Of a stretch of 64,000 bases of DNA, positions 52,162 to 60,341 are shown piece after piece. The DNA is taken from the NCBI GenBank assembly GCA_963726085.1, contig CAVSAR010000001.1, forward strand, positions 496,001 to 560,000, read 5' to 3'. The position numbers were made by a program, and so were the translations under genes. The notes below the pieces were generated by a model that saw nothing but the letters and a program-made list of their open reading frames with translations, ran no database searches and was not told the DNA's origin. Position 1 is the stretch's first letter, and every line of letters begins with the position of its first letter. The DNA is from ZC4RG30 sp963726085 (GTDB taxonomy: Bacteria; Pseudomonadota; Gammaproteobacteria; Steroidobacterales; Steroidobacteraceae).

Positions 52162-53049
52162 CTACTCCAGGCCCAGCTGGCGCAGCGCCTGCGCACTATC
52201 GGCCCAATCCTCGCGCACCTTGACCCACAGCTGCAGGTGGATGCGCCGGCCCAGTATCGCATTGAGTTCGCGGCGCGCCTGGGTACCAATGCGCTTGAGG
52301 CGTTCGCCGCCGGCGCCAATGACAATGGGTTTCTGCCCCGCCCGATCGACCCAGATGATGGCAGCGACCACGAGCTGGCCGTCCTCTTCACCGGTGGCCT
52401 CGATTTCCACGGCAATGCCGTAGGGAACTTCCTCGTTGAGCTCGAGTGTCAACTTCTCGCGGATCATCTCGGCAATCCGGAACGACTGGTCGCGGTCGGT
52501 GACCACATCCGGCGGGAACAAGGCCGGTGACTCCGGCAGGTGCCGGACAATGGCCGTGGTCAGTCGCTGCATGTCCTTTGGGTCCAGCGCAGACACTGGA
52601 ATGACTTCCGCAAACGCGTGTTCCTTGCCGATTTGCGCAATGAACGGCAACAGCAGGTCACGAGGATGCACCTGGTCCACCTTGTTGACGACGGCAATGA
52701 TGGGGCGCGACGCGTCCAGGGCGCGCGTCAGGGCCATGCGATCCTCTTCGCCAAAGCGCAGCGCCTCGACCACGAACAGGATCAGGTCCGCGTCCAGGGC
52801 GGCGGCCGCGGCAGTGCGGTTCATGGCGCGATTGAGGGCCCGTCCCTCCTGTCGATGCAGCCCCGGTGTGTCGACGAATGCGATCTGTGCATCCGGCAGG
52901 TTGACCAGGCCCAGCACACGGTGCCGCGTGGTCTGCGGCCGTGGCGTGACGATGGACAGTTTCTGGCCCACCAGCGCGTTGAGCAGCGTGGACTTGCCGA
53001 CGTTGGGGCGGCCGATCAGCGCGGCAAAGCCGCAGCGATGCGTGGTCAT
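52162..53049 (-). CDS. era: Era, GTPase of 30S assembly
   Basis: Era binds the 3' end of 16S rRNA and helps mature the small subunit. The 295-aa protein has the G1 loop AALIGRPNVGKSTLLNALVG, switch RPQTTRHRVLG, G3 IAFVDTPGLHRQEGRALN, and G4 AVVNKVDQV. A C-terminal KH domain follows (QKPIVIGAGGERLKRIGTQA). It overlaps rnc by 4 nt. Confidence 0.97.
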   Translation of the reverse strand: MTTHRCGFAALIGRPNVGKSTLLNALVGQKLSIVTPRPQTTRHRVLGLVNLPDAQIAFVDTPGLHRQEGRALNRAMNRTAAAAALDADLILFVVEALRFGEEDRMALTRALDASRPIIAVVNKVDQVHPRDLLLPFIAQIGKEHAFAEVIPVSALDPKDMQRLTTAIVRHLPESPALFPPDVVTDRDQSFRIAEMIREKLTLELNEEVPYGIAVEIEATGEEDGQLVVAAIIWVDRAGQKPIVIGAGGERLKRIGTQARRELNAILGRRIHLQLWVKVREDWADSAQALRQLGLE

Positions 53050-53789
53050 GGGCGCGGCCCCTGGGCCAGCAGCTGCAATGCCCGCGCGGCCGCTTCCTGC
53101 TCGGCGCGGCGCCGGCTCAAGCCCGTACCGTAGGTGGCAATGTCCCCGCTGGCGGCCAACCGGATGGAACAGCGCACATGAAATACCTGTTCGTGCGGTT
53201 CCCCTTCGGCGCTCTCCAGCACGTAGCCGGGCAGCGACTCGCCGCGGCCCTGCAGCAGCTCCTGCAGGCGGGTCTTGGCATCCTTGAGTTCCGGCTCGGA
53301 TTTCAGTGCATCCAGGTGGCCCTTGAAAAGGCGCAGCACCAAGGCCCGGGCCGCGTCCAGCCCCGAGTCAACCTGCACCGCGCCCACCAGTGCCTCCAGT
53401 GCATCCGCCAGTATCGATTCGCGGCGAAACCCACCGGTCTTGAGCTCGCCGCTGCCCAGGCGCAGCACCGACCCGATCCCGATTTCACTGCCGATCTGCG
53501 CCAGCGGCGCCGTGCTGACCAGGCGGGACCGCAGGCGACTTAAGGTTCCTTCATCGGCATCCGCAAAGCGGCGGTACAGTTCTTCGGCCACGACCAGTCC
53601 CAGCACCGCATCACCAAGGAATTCCAGTCGCTCGTTGTTCTCGTGTTGCGCACTGCGATGGGTAAGGGCCTGGAGAAACAGTCCCGGCTGGCGGGGCGTG
53701 GCGCCCAGCACCACCTGCAGCCAATGCTCGGTCGCTGCGTCCGGACCAGCAACCCCTGCACCGGCTGCATTCTGGGCAGAGTCAGCCAA
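53046..53789 (-). CDS. rnc: Rnc, ribonuclease III
   Basis: RNase III cleaves double-stranded RNA in rRNA and mRNA processing. The 247-aa protein has the signature NNERLEFLGDAVLGLVVAEE near 50 (catalytic Glu and Asp), the second acidic cluster ILADALEALVGAVQVDSGLD, and a C-terminal dsRNA-binding domain (DAKTRLQELLQGRGESLPGY; GLSRRRAEQEAAARALQLL). The N-terminal 15 or so residues are extra compared with E. coli. It overlaps the DUF4845 gene by 8 nt. Confidence 0.96.
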   Translation of the reverse strand: MADSAQNAAGAGVAGPDAATEHWLQVVLGATPRQPGLFLQALTHRSAQHENNERLEFLGDAVLGLVVAEELYRRFADADEGTLSRLRSRLVSTAPLAQIGSEIGIGSVLRLGSGELKTGGFRRESILADALEALVGAVQVDSGLDAARALVLRLFKGHLDALKSEPELKDAKTRLQELLQGRGESLPGYVLESAEGEPHEQVFHVRCSIRLAASGDIATYGTGLSRRRAEQEAAARALQLLAQGPRP

Positions 53790-54147
53790 TCGTGGCGCGC
53801 TTGTCGAACTTGACCACTAGCGAGATACCCGCGAACAGCGGCGCTTCATCTTCATAATTTGTCCTCATCACCCACTTGTCGCCGTCACGGACCACTTCGA
53901 TGGCATCGGCCGTCGGGTAGGTGACGCTGTCTATATAGAGGTGGTTGATCAGCTCGGTGCGCACCGCCGTCGGATTGATCTGGCCATCGCCCGCATGCCC
54001 CGCGGCTACCTGCGAGATCGCCTTGGCGACCTTCATGTAGTTGAGGTACATCGGGGCCAGGCGAATGCCTGCATAGCCGACGATGACTATTGGCACCAGC
54101 AGGATCAGCCAGCCGATGAACGTAATGCCCTTCTGACGTGAATGCAT
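53782..54147 (-). CDS. DUF4845 membrane-anchored protein
   Basis: The 121-aa protein begins QKGITFIGWLILLVPIVIVG, one membrane segment near the N-terminus with pilin-like features, followed by a periplasmic domain (LAPMYLNYMKVAKAISQVAA, TAVRTELINHLYIDSVTYPT, EVVRDGDKWVMRTNYEDEAP). This is the DUF4845 family conserved between lepB and rnc in gammaproteobacteria and betaproteobacteria. Its function is unknown. Confidence 0.88.
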   Translation of the reverse strand: MHSRQKGITFIGWLILLVPIVIVGYAGIRLAPMYLNYMKVAKAISQVAAGHAGDGQINPTAVRTELINHLYIDSVTYPTADAIEVVRDGDKWVMRTNYEDEAPLFAGISLVVKFDKRATIG

Positions 54148-54167
54148 TCGCGCGACTCCCCTTTTGT

Positions 54168-55253
54168 TCAGTCGATGCGCCGCCCGATGCGGCCCCAGTC
54201 GATCCAGTTGGACCTCTGCAGGTCCAGGTTCAGCCAGATCCGGCGGGCACTGCCCACAAGGTTGGCCTCCGGGACCAGCCCCCAGACGCGCCCGTCGGAA
54301 CTATTGTCCCGATTATCACCGATCATGAGATAGGCACCCGGGGGAACCGTGATCTCGTCGAAATCCCCGCTGTCACGCGCCGCGGCAGTGCCGGGCGCAG
54401 GCTCTTCCTCGACGCAGCTGTAACCGCGGTCCAGGCGCCGGTTGCAGCCTGGCAGGGGCGGGCCGACGATGCCGTACGGGGATCGGCAGGACAGCACGTG
54501 ATGCACGTGTTCCCCGGTGTGAACCTCCGACAGGCGCATGTTCTCGTAGCAGCCGTCCGAGTAGCGTCCCAGCTCGCGCTCCTCCAGGGGCACATCGTTG
54601 ACGTAAATCCGGTCCGAGACCACGCGCACCCGGTCACCGGGCAGCCCGGCCAGTCGCTTTATGTAATTGACCGCCGGATCCGGCGGGTACCTGAATACCA
54701 CCACGTCGCCGCGCTTGGGCTCGCCCAGGGACAGGATCTTGGTATTGGTGACCGGCAGCCGCAATCCATAGCGGAATTTGTTCACCAGAATGAAGTCGCC
54801 ATCCTGCAGCGTTGGCATCATCGAATCGGAGGGAATGCGAAACGGCTCGAACAGGAACGAGCGCAGCAGCAGCACCACCAGCACCACCGGCACCATGCTG
54901 CGCGCATAGTCCACGATGCCAGGCTCCGGCACTGCCCGGCCCGGTCCGGCCGCGCGCGCGCGCGCGGGATTCAAGATCAGCGCATCCAGCGCCCAGATGA
55001 TTGCCCCGACCACGGTCACCAGCACCAGCACCAGCGAGAAGTCCAGCCGCTCGGAACGCAGCAGCTTCACTGCCCCGGCGATTGCCAGCACCGGCAACGC
55101 GGCATAGGCCGCGCGCAGCAATGGGGGATCCTCGGCGACAGCCGGCAGCGCCGCCAAGCGTCGCCGCGGACGCAGGAACCAATCATCTAACAGCGTGATA
55201 GCTGCCACAGGAATCAGCAGCCAGGCCAGCCATGTAACGATCTGATTGAGCAC
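54168..55253 (-). CDS. lepB: LepB, signal peptidase I
   Basis: LepB cleaves Sec and Tat signal peptides at the periplasmic face. The 361-aa protein has two N-terminal membrane segments and a third before the catalytic domain. The catalytic Ser lies in FRIPSDSMMPTLQDGDFILV (Gly is usual in place of Asp before the Ser). The general-base Lys lies in VNYIKRLAGLPGDRV, and box E is LMIGDNRDNSSDGRVWGLVP. A periplasmic insert (about 240-290) carries four Cys (GCYENM, SCRSP, GCNRR, SCVEE) that could form disulfides. It is between lepA and the DUF4845 gene. Confidence 0.95.
   Translation of the reverse strand: MLNQIVTWLAWLLIPVAAITLLDDWFLRPRRRLAALPAVAEDPPLLRAAYAALPVLAIAGAVKLLRSERLDFSLVLVLVTVVGAIIWALDALILNPARARAAGPGRAVPEPGIVDYARSMVPVVLVVLLLRSFLFEPFRIPSDSMMPTLQDGDFILVNKFRYGLRLPVTNTKILSLGEPKRGDVVVFRYPPDPAVNYIKRLAGLPGDRVRVVSDRIYVNDVPLEERELGRYSDGCYENMRLSEVHTGEHVHHVLSCRSPYGIVGPPLPGCNRRLDRGYSCVEEEPAPGTAAARDSGDFDEITVPPGAYLMIGDNRDNSSDGRVWGLVPEANLVGSARRIWLNLDLQRSNWIDWGRIGRRID
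54951..54966. repeat. (CG)8 dinucleotide run inside lepB
   Basis: Eight CG units in a row lie in the linker between the membrane segments of lepB and encode alternating Ala and Arg. Such runs can slip during replication; a two-base change would shift the lepB frame, so the length is presumably held by selection. Confidence 0.9.
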
Positions 55254-55273
55254 CGGAAACGCCTCCAGGAAAT

Positions 55274-57067
55274 CTACTTTCTGCCGACCTTGAGCACCGC
55301 CAGGAACGCCTCCTGGGGAATCTCCACCGAGCCTACCTGCTTCATGCGCTTCTTGCCTTCCTTCTGCTTCTCAAGGAGCTTGCGCTTGCGCGATATGTCG
55401 CCGCCATAGCACTTGGCCAGCACGTTCTTGCGCAATGCCTTGACCGTGGCGCGCGCGATGACATGCGTGCCGATGGCTGCCTGCACCGCCACCTCAAACA
55501 TCTGCCGCGGGATCAGTTCCTGCATCTTGTCCACCAGCTCGCGGCCGCGCTGGTAGGCGCTGTCGCGGTGCACGATGATCGACAGCGCGTCCACGCCTTC
55601 GCCATTGATCAGGATATCCAGCTTGGCCAGCGGGGCACTCTGGAAGTGGCTGAATTCATAATCAAACGACGCGTAGCCGCGGCTGGAACTCTTGAGCCGG
55701 TCGAAGAAATCCAGCACCACGTCCGCCAGCGGCAGCTCGTACTGCAGGGACACCTGCATGCCCAGGTACAGCATCTTCTTCTGCACGCCGCGCTTCTCGC
55801 TGCACAGCTGCAGCACCGCCCCGACGTGCTCGGGAGGTACCAGGATATTGGCCGTGATGATCGGCTCGCGCAGGTCGGCAATCAGGTTGGCGGCGGGCAG
55901 CTTGGCGGGGTTGTCGACGTACTCGACTTCCCCGTCAGTGCGCTGCACCTCATAGACGACCGTGGGGGCGCTGGTGATCAGTTGCAGGTTGTATTCGCGC
56001 TCCAGGCGCTCCTGCACGATATCCATGTGCAGCAGCCCGAGGAAGCCGATGCGAAAGCCAAAGCCCAGTGCGGTCGAGACTTCCGGTTCGTAGTGCAGCG
56101 CCGAGTCGTTGAGGCGCAATTTCGCCAGCGCATCGCGAAACCCCTCGTAGTCCTCGGTGTTGACCGGGAACACACCGGCAAATACCCGCGGCTGCACCTG
56201 CTTGAATCCCGGCAGCGGTCCGCTGGCAGGCCGCGACTCCCCGGTAATGGTGTCGCCCACCGGCGCACCGTCGATTTCCCGGATGCCGGCAATCACGAAG
56301 CCCACCTCACCGGCCGACAGCTGCGTAAGCACCACCGGCTTGGGCGAGAACCGGCCGAGCTTGTCGAGCACGTGGCTGCGCCCGGTGGACATGATGCGCA
56401 CCTTCTCGCCCAGCTTCAGCACCCCATTGACCACCCTGACCAGGGACACCACGCCGACATAGTTGTCGAACCAAGAATCGATGATCAGCGCCTGCAGCGG
56501 TGCGGCGGGATCCCCCTTGGGAGGCGGAATGCGCTTGACCAGCTCTTCGAGCAGCTCCGGAACGTTCTCCCCGGTCTTGGCCGAGACCCGCACCGCGTCC
56601 TGGGCGTCGATGCCGATAATCTCCTCGATTTCCTTGATCACCTTGTCCGCATCGGCCGAGGGCAGGTCGATCTTGTTGATGACCGGCAGTACCTCCAGGC
56701 CCTGCTCCAGCGCCGTGTAACAGTTGGCGACGCTCTGGGCCTCCACGCCCTGGGCGGCGTCGACCACCAGCAACGCCCCTTCACAGGCAGCCAGGCTGCG
56801 CGAAACCTCGTACGAGAAGTCCACGTGCCCCGGGGTGTCGATCAGGTTCAGCTGGTAGCGATTGCCGTCGTGCGCATCGTAAAAGAGGGTGACGCTCTGC
56901 GCCTTGATGGTGATGCCGCGCTCACGCTCCAAATCCATGGAGTCCAGCACCTGGGACTGCATTTCGCGGTCGGCCAGGCCACCGCACAGCTGAATCAGGC
57001 GATCCGCGAGCGTGGACTTGCCATGGTCAATATGGGCAATGATGGAGAAATTGCGGATCAGCTGCAT
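55274..57067 (-). CDS. lepA: LepA, elongation factor 4
   Basis: LepA is a ribosome-associated GTPase. The 597-aa protein has FSIIAHIDHGKSTLADRLIQ (G1), RERGITIKAQSVTL (switch I), NLIDTPGHVDFSYEV (G3), VINKIDLPSADADKV (G4), and the LepA-specific C-terminal domain (ARATVKALRKNVLAKCYGGD, ISRKRKLLEKQKEGKKRMKQ). It lies 20 nt upstream of lepB, as usual. Confidence 0.98.
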   Translation of the reverse strand: MQLIRNFSIIAHIDHGKSTLADRLIQLCGGLADREMQSQVLDSMDLERERGITIKAQSVTLFYDAHDGNRYQLNLIDTPGHVDFSYEVSRSLAACEGALLVVDAAQGVEAQSVANCYTALEQGLEVLPVINKIDLPSADADKVIKEIEEIIGIDAQDAVRVSAKTGENVPELLEELVKRIPPPKGDPAAPLQALIIDSWFDNYVGVVSLVRVVNGVLKLGEKVRIMSTGRSHVLDKLGRFSPKPVVLTQLSAGEVGFVIAGIREIDGAPVGDTITGESRPASGPLPGFKQVQPRVFAGVFPVNTEDYEGFRDALAKLRLNDSALHYEPEVSTALGFGFRIGFLGLLHMDIVQERLEREYNLQLITSAPTVVYEVQRTDGEVEYVDNPAKLPAANLIADLREPIITANILVPPEHVGAVLQLCSEKRGVQKKMLYLGMQVSLQYELPLADVVLDFFDRLKSSSRGYASFDYEFSHFQSAPLAKLDILINGEGVDALSIIVHRDSAYQRGRELVDKMQELIPRQMFEVAVQAAIGTHVIARATVKALRKNVLAKCYGGDISRKRKLLEKQKEGKKRMKQVGSVEIPQEAFLAVLKVGRK

Positions 57068-57099
57068 GAGAGGCGGCGGATTATAGCGGGCAACCGCCC

Positions 57100-57342
57100 C
57101 TACCGCGGCCTCAACAGGCGTCGCAATTCACTGGCATCAAGGTGGTGCTGGCAGACCTTTACGCCGTCAAGCAGCAGCACCGGGATGTCCAGGCCGTAAC
57201 GGCGGGCCAGCTGCGGATCAGAATCCACGTCGACCAATTCCAGAGGCGGCAACTCGGTGCTGCGCGCCAGCTGCGCCAGCTCGGCCCTGAATTCTTCACA
57301 CAGTCCGCATTCAGGCCGCGACAGCAGCCACAACCTGGCCAC
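57100..57342 (-). CDS. Glutaredoxin-family (DUF836-like) thiol protein
   Basis: The 80-aa protein begins VARLWLLSRPECGLCEEFRA with a CGLC redox motif and ends with the thioredoxin-fold pattern ELVDVDSDPQLARRYGLDIP (the cis-Pro in IPVLLLDG). It starts with GTG just after the rseB stop. Small glutaredoxin-like proteins of this kind occur in proteobacteria without known partners. Here it occupies the place where mucD (periplasmic protease) is found in related algU operons. Confidence 0.85.
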   Translation of the reverse strand: MARLWLLSRPECGLCEEFRAELAQLARSTELPPLELVDVDSDPQLARRYGLDIPVLLLDGVKVCQHHLDASELRRLLRPR

Positions 57343-57343
57343 G

Positions 57344-58366
57344 CTATTCGGGCTTCAGTGATTCCGCGATTACCTTCACGGTGGCCGGCGGCACTTCGCC
57401 GACTGCTGTGATCCGATGTCCTTCCTCGTGCAGGGTGTACACAGCCGACGCGCCCATTTGCATGCCGCCATCGGGCCGCGGCCCCCTGCCGTGTCCATTC
57501 TTTGTGTCCGGGCCGCCCGGCGGGCCGGCCGGCGGGCCTGCCAGCTCCACAAACACCGAAACCCATGCCAGTCCGTCGGAGATGATGAACCGCGTGCGTG
57601 GCCCACCGTCACTGCCGATGGGGCCGCTGGCAACGGTCACGCGAAATCCCGCGGGCAACAACTCCGGGCGCGGAACGAAGGCGATGCGCGCCACGCCGTG
57701 CTGCGAGGGTGCATCGCGCCGCAGCCAGCGGAAACCGGAGGCATCAACGTCGGGCTTGAGCATGTCATCGCTGATGGACGCCGGCAGCGACAACGAGACG
57801 AACGATATTTCCTCGATGATTTCATCGCCCGCAGTCGTAAGCTGGGTGCGGTAAGGCATGCCGGTCTTTTCATCGATCCAGTATCGATAGCCATAGCGCA
57901 ACCCGTCGCGCGGCCGCACAGAAATCACGCGGGTGCTTATCCCCTGCAGCCGCTGGCGTTCCTCGTAGCGGATTTCATAGAGCTTGTCGGTATCGGGGCC
58001 AAGCCCGTTGAGAGCTGCGATGAAGCCGTTGGGACGGTTGCGCTGTTCGGCAATGGCGATCTTGCGGTCCGGATAGTAGGCCACCCACTCCGGACCATTG
58101 CGCACGAATTCCCGCCCGGAGCCATCCGTGGACACCAGGCGCTCGGACATGACGCCGTCCTTGATCCGATGGATGATGCGCAGCGTCTCGCGCTGCTCAC
58201 CGATGCGCGTCACGAACACGCCATCGTAGTTGCGCGTGGCCAGCGCCTGGTTCATGTGCGCGAGCCAGACGCGCGGATCGTCTGAACTGGCTGTCGCCGA
58301 CCCAGCTAGCGCCACACCCGCGGCCCAGACTAGCAATAGCCGCAATCTCGGGGCGGCGCCAATCAT
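57344..58366 (-). CDS. rseB: RseB/MucB, sigma-E regulatory periplasmic protein
   Basis: RseB binds the periplasmic part of RseA and shields it from DegS-type cleavage until mislocalised lipopolysaccharide or lipoprotein is sensed. The 340-aa protein has a signal peptide (LLLVWAAGVALAGSATA). The MucB_RseB lipid-binding domain follows (NQALATRNYDGVFVTRIGEQ, ETLRIIHRIKDG, RLVSTDGSGREFVRNGPEW), and the C-terminal domain has VASGPIGSDGGPRTRFIISD. A proline/glycine-rich stretch (about 278-300) is unusual. Its start abuts the rseA stop (TAGATG). Confidence 0.93.
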   Translation of the reverse strand: MIGAAPRLRLLLVWAAGVALAGSATASSDDPRVWLAHMNQALATRNYDGVFVTRIGEQRETLRIIHRIKDGVMSERLVSTDGSGREFVRNGPEWVAYYPDRKIAIAEQRNRPNGFIAALNGLGPDTDKLYEIRYEERQRLQGISTRVISVRPRDGLRYGYRYWIDEKTGMPYRTQLTTAGDEIIEEISFVSLSLPASISDDMLKPDVDASGFRWLRRDAPSQHGVARIAFVPRPELLPAGFRVTVASGPIGSDGGPRTRFIISDGLAWVSVFVELAGPPAGPPGGPDTKNGHGRGPRPDGGMQMGASAVYTLHEEGHRITAVGEVPPATVKVIAESLKPE

Positions 58367-59065
58367 CTAGCGATGCGCCCCGATCTCGGCCGGAGTCATT
58401 TCCACCGTGTCCTGGGTGAAGTCATCGCTGCTGTTCATCACCGTGGACAACGGGCTGAACCGCACCGCCGAGGCGGAAACCTCGCTATGCGAGATCACGT
58501 AATTGACCAGCGGCGCATCCAGGCGCTGCCCCACCGGCGAGTTGTCCACCGGGGTGGTATAGCTGGGCGGGGCGCTGGCCCGCGCCACCACGGTGGCCGC
58601 CTCCCGCGCTGCCACCGGCGCGGGGACTGCGACCGGCCGGCTCTCTGGCCGCACCTGGCTGGGCGCATTCATCGCCACCATGGCGCCGGGCTGCGGCGCC
58701 TGGGTACGGACCAGCATCAGCGCGACGGCGGCCACGCCGGCTGCAATGGCCATCCCCAGCGCGCCTCGCCCCAGCATGGCGGCGCGAGCGCGCGGCAGGG
58801 CTTCGCCCGGGCTGCCCTGGCCGGGCACGCGGCTGGATTCCACTGCCAGCCGGATGCGTACCCGGGCGGCAACGTCATTTTCCGGCCGCGAGCGCCCGGC
58901 AATGGGTTCGCCGCGCAGGCATGCGCCGATCAGGGCATAGCGGCCCCAGTTGGTGCGCATGGCCGGATCCTTCAGGGCGCGCCGGATAACCAGCTCTGCC
59001 TGTTCCGGCGACAACTCGTTGTCGAACAGCGCCGACAACTGACTGCTGTGTTCCTGCTGATTCAT
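58367..59065 (-). CDS. rseA: RseA/MucA, sigma-E anti-sigma factor
   Basis: The 232-aa protein holds sigma-E at the membrane. The cytoplasmic anti-sigma domain (about 1-75) reads QLSALFDNELSPEQAELVIR, DPAMRTNWGRYALIGACLRG. One membrane helix follows (GMAIAAGVAAVALMLV, about 100-117), then a periplasmic region (SPVGQRLDAPLVNYVISHSE) that would bind RseB. It overlaps rpoE (ATGA), so the two are made together. Confidence 0.93.
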   Translation of the reverse strand: MNQQEHSSQLSALFDNELSPEQAELVIRRALKDPAMRTNWGRYALIGACLRGEPIAGRSRPENDVAARVRIRLAVESSRVPGQGSPGEALPRARAAMLGRGALGMAIAAGVAAVALMLVRTQAPQPGAMVAMNAPSQVRPESRPVAVPAPVAAREAATVVARASAPPSYTTPVDNSPVGQRLDAPLVNYVISHSEVSASAVRFSPLSTVMNSSDDFTQDTVEMTPAEIGAHR

Positions 59066-59676
59066 CCCAATTCCTCCGCGCGGCCAAGCCCGCCTTCAAA
59101 TACTTCTGACAGGCGCCGATCAATGGCTTCACGGGCGCGAAAAATCCTTGAACGCACCGTTCCCACGGGACACTCCATCGCCAGGGCAATGTCCTCGTAG
59201 CTCAAACCCTCCAGTTCCCGCAGCACGATGGCCGTGCGCAGGTCTTCAGGCAATGCGTCGATCGCCTGGTTGACCGTGGTACGAATCTCCTCGGTCTGCA
59301 ACAGGCTCTCTGGCGTCGTGGTATCGGCCAGACGCGCCTGCATGGACTGCGACTCCTCGATGGCCTGCATGTCCAGGTTGAACTCCACCGGGTTGCGGTC
59401 GCGCGAGACTATGGCGTTCTTGGCCGTGTTGATGGCGATCCGGTACAGCCACGTATAGAACGCGCTGTCTCCCCGGAACTGGGGCATGGCCCGATATGCC
59501 TTGATGAATGCCTCTTGTGCCACGTCTTCCGCGTCCGCAGGGTTGCGCAAATACCGCGTGACCAGCTTCACAACCTTGTGCTGATACTTGCGCACCAGCA
59601 GGTCAAAGGCGGTCTTGTCGCCTCGCTGGACGCGCTGCACCAGGCCCAAATCGCTAGTGTCCACGCTCAACTGCAA
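59062..59676 (-). CDS. rpoE: RpoE/AlgU, sigma-E factor
   Basis: The 204-aa ECF sigma factor directs RNA polymerase to envelope-stress promoters. Region 2 has LVQRVQRGDKTAFDLLVRKY, DAEDVAQEAFIKAYRAMPQF, FYTWLYRIAINTAKNAI; region 4 has LPEDLRTAIVLRELEGLSYE, DIALAMECPVGTVRSRIFRA. The start is a non-ATG codon: TTG 59676 or GTG 59664; the long open frame upstream is not coding. A sigma-E-type promoter lies 45-71 nt upstream, indicating autoregulation. Confidence 0.95.
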   Translation of the reverse strand: MQLSVDTSDLGLVQRVQRGDKTAFDLLVRKYQHKVVKLVTRYLRNPADAEDVAQEAFIKAYRAMPQFRGDSAFYTWLYRIAINTAKNAIVSRDRNPVEFNLDMQAIEESQSMQARLADTTTPESLLQTEEIRTTVNQAIDALPEDLRTAIVLRELEGLSYEDIALAMECPVGTVRSRIFRAREAIDRRLSEVFEGGLGRAEELG

Positions 59677-60056
59677 GCCTTTGGACTCCCCGCCTGGCGG
59701 TAGCCCGGCATGCAGGGTGAATAGACCCGGTTCTCGGGGGAAAGTTCGGAACAAGCCATTGTTTTGCAGTCTAGCGCAGGGCGGCAACACCCGCTGGACC
59801 CCTCCCCCGTCGTCGATGCGCTGCGGCGCGCTCTTTCGGCCGCATATTTGCCGCCGCCCGCCAGGACCCGGTGTGCATTGGCCAGGGCAGCGGCGACGCT
59901 GCGCCGCCCAGCCGCGGGCCAAGGCCTCCCCGAGCCTGACTCACCCGGCACGACAATAACCTCGCCGGACCCCCGGCGCGCAGCAGCCCAGCGCAACGTG
60001 CCCGGCTGCCGCCACTGCGCAAGGTTCAGGTCGAGGCCATCGGCCTAGGCAAGCAG
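59677..60056. other. Spacer between sdhE and rpoE, no gene supported
   Basis: This 380-nt spacer is very GC-rich and has several open frames on both strands, but none has a ribosome site with a recognisable family. I looked for a remnant of ygfX, often found next to sdhE, and did not recognise one. The only supported element is the sigma-E-type promoter near the rpoE end. Confidence 0.55.
59721..59747 (-). promoter_or_regulatory. Sigma-E (AlgU)-type promoter of rpoE-rseA-rseB
   Basis: On the minus strand GAACTT (59747-59742), a 16-nt spacer and TCTAT (59725-59721) match the sigma-E consensus (GAACTT, 16-17 nt, TCTGA/TCAAA). Transcription would start near 59714, about 38 nt before the TTG start of rpoE. 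This would let sigma-E amplify its own synthesis, as in E. coli and Pseudomonas. Confidence 0.7.
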
Positions 60057-60341
60057 TCAGGAGGAACTCGAAGTGGCAGGCCCCAGTGGGCCGGAAACCT
60101 TGAGCAATGCGTCAACCAGCGCCTGGGTGCCGGCATCGGGTGGTTCATCACCCCCCAGCAGGTAACCGGCGATCACCGGATCGGGCAATTCCAGAAAGGC
60201 CTCGAAGGCCGCCCGTTCTTCCGCTGCGGCGCCCACCCAGCGCCCGTGCAGATAGCCGGCCAGCAGCAGATCCAGTTCCTTCATGCCGCGGCGGCAACGC
60301 CATGCCAGCTGGCCGCGCGCGGACGGCACGGCGCAACTCAA
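60057..60341 (-). CDS. sdhE: SdhE, FAD assembly factor for succinate dehydrogenase
   Basis: SdhE promotes covalent attachment of FAD to SdhA. The 94-aa protein contains the hallmark RRGMKELDLLLAGYL near residue 17, followed by FEAFLELPDPVIAGYLLG, as in E. coli YgfY. The start is TTG 60341 overlapping the sdhB stop (TTGA). The C-terminal serine-rich tail is longer than usual. Confidence 0.93.
   Translation of the reverse strand: MSCAVPSARGQLAWRCRRGMKELDLLLAGYLHGRWVGAAAEERAAFEAFLELPDPVIAGYLLGGDEPPDAGTQALVDALLKVSGPLGPATSSSS

Noticed and set aside
55463..57199. A 578-codon open frame antisense to lepA
   Set aside because: Same reason: lepA is complete and conserved on the minus strand and the antisense product has shadow composition.
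59771..60022. Possible ygfX-like or other small gene between sdhE and rpoE
   Set aside because: The minus-strand frames are rich in Arg, Gly and Ala, lack the membrane helices of YgfX and have no ribosome site.
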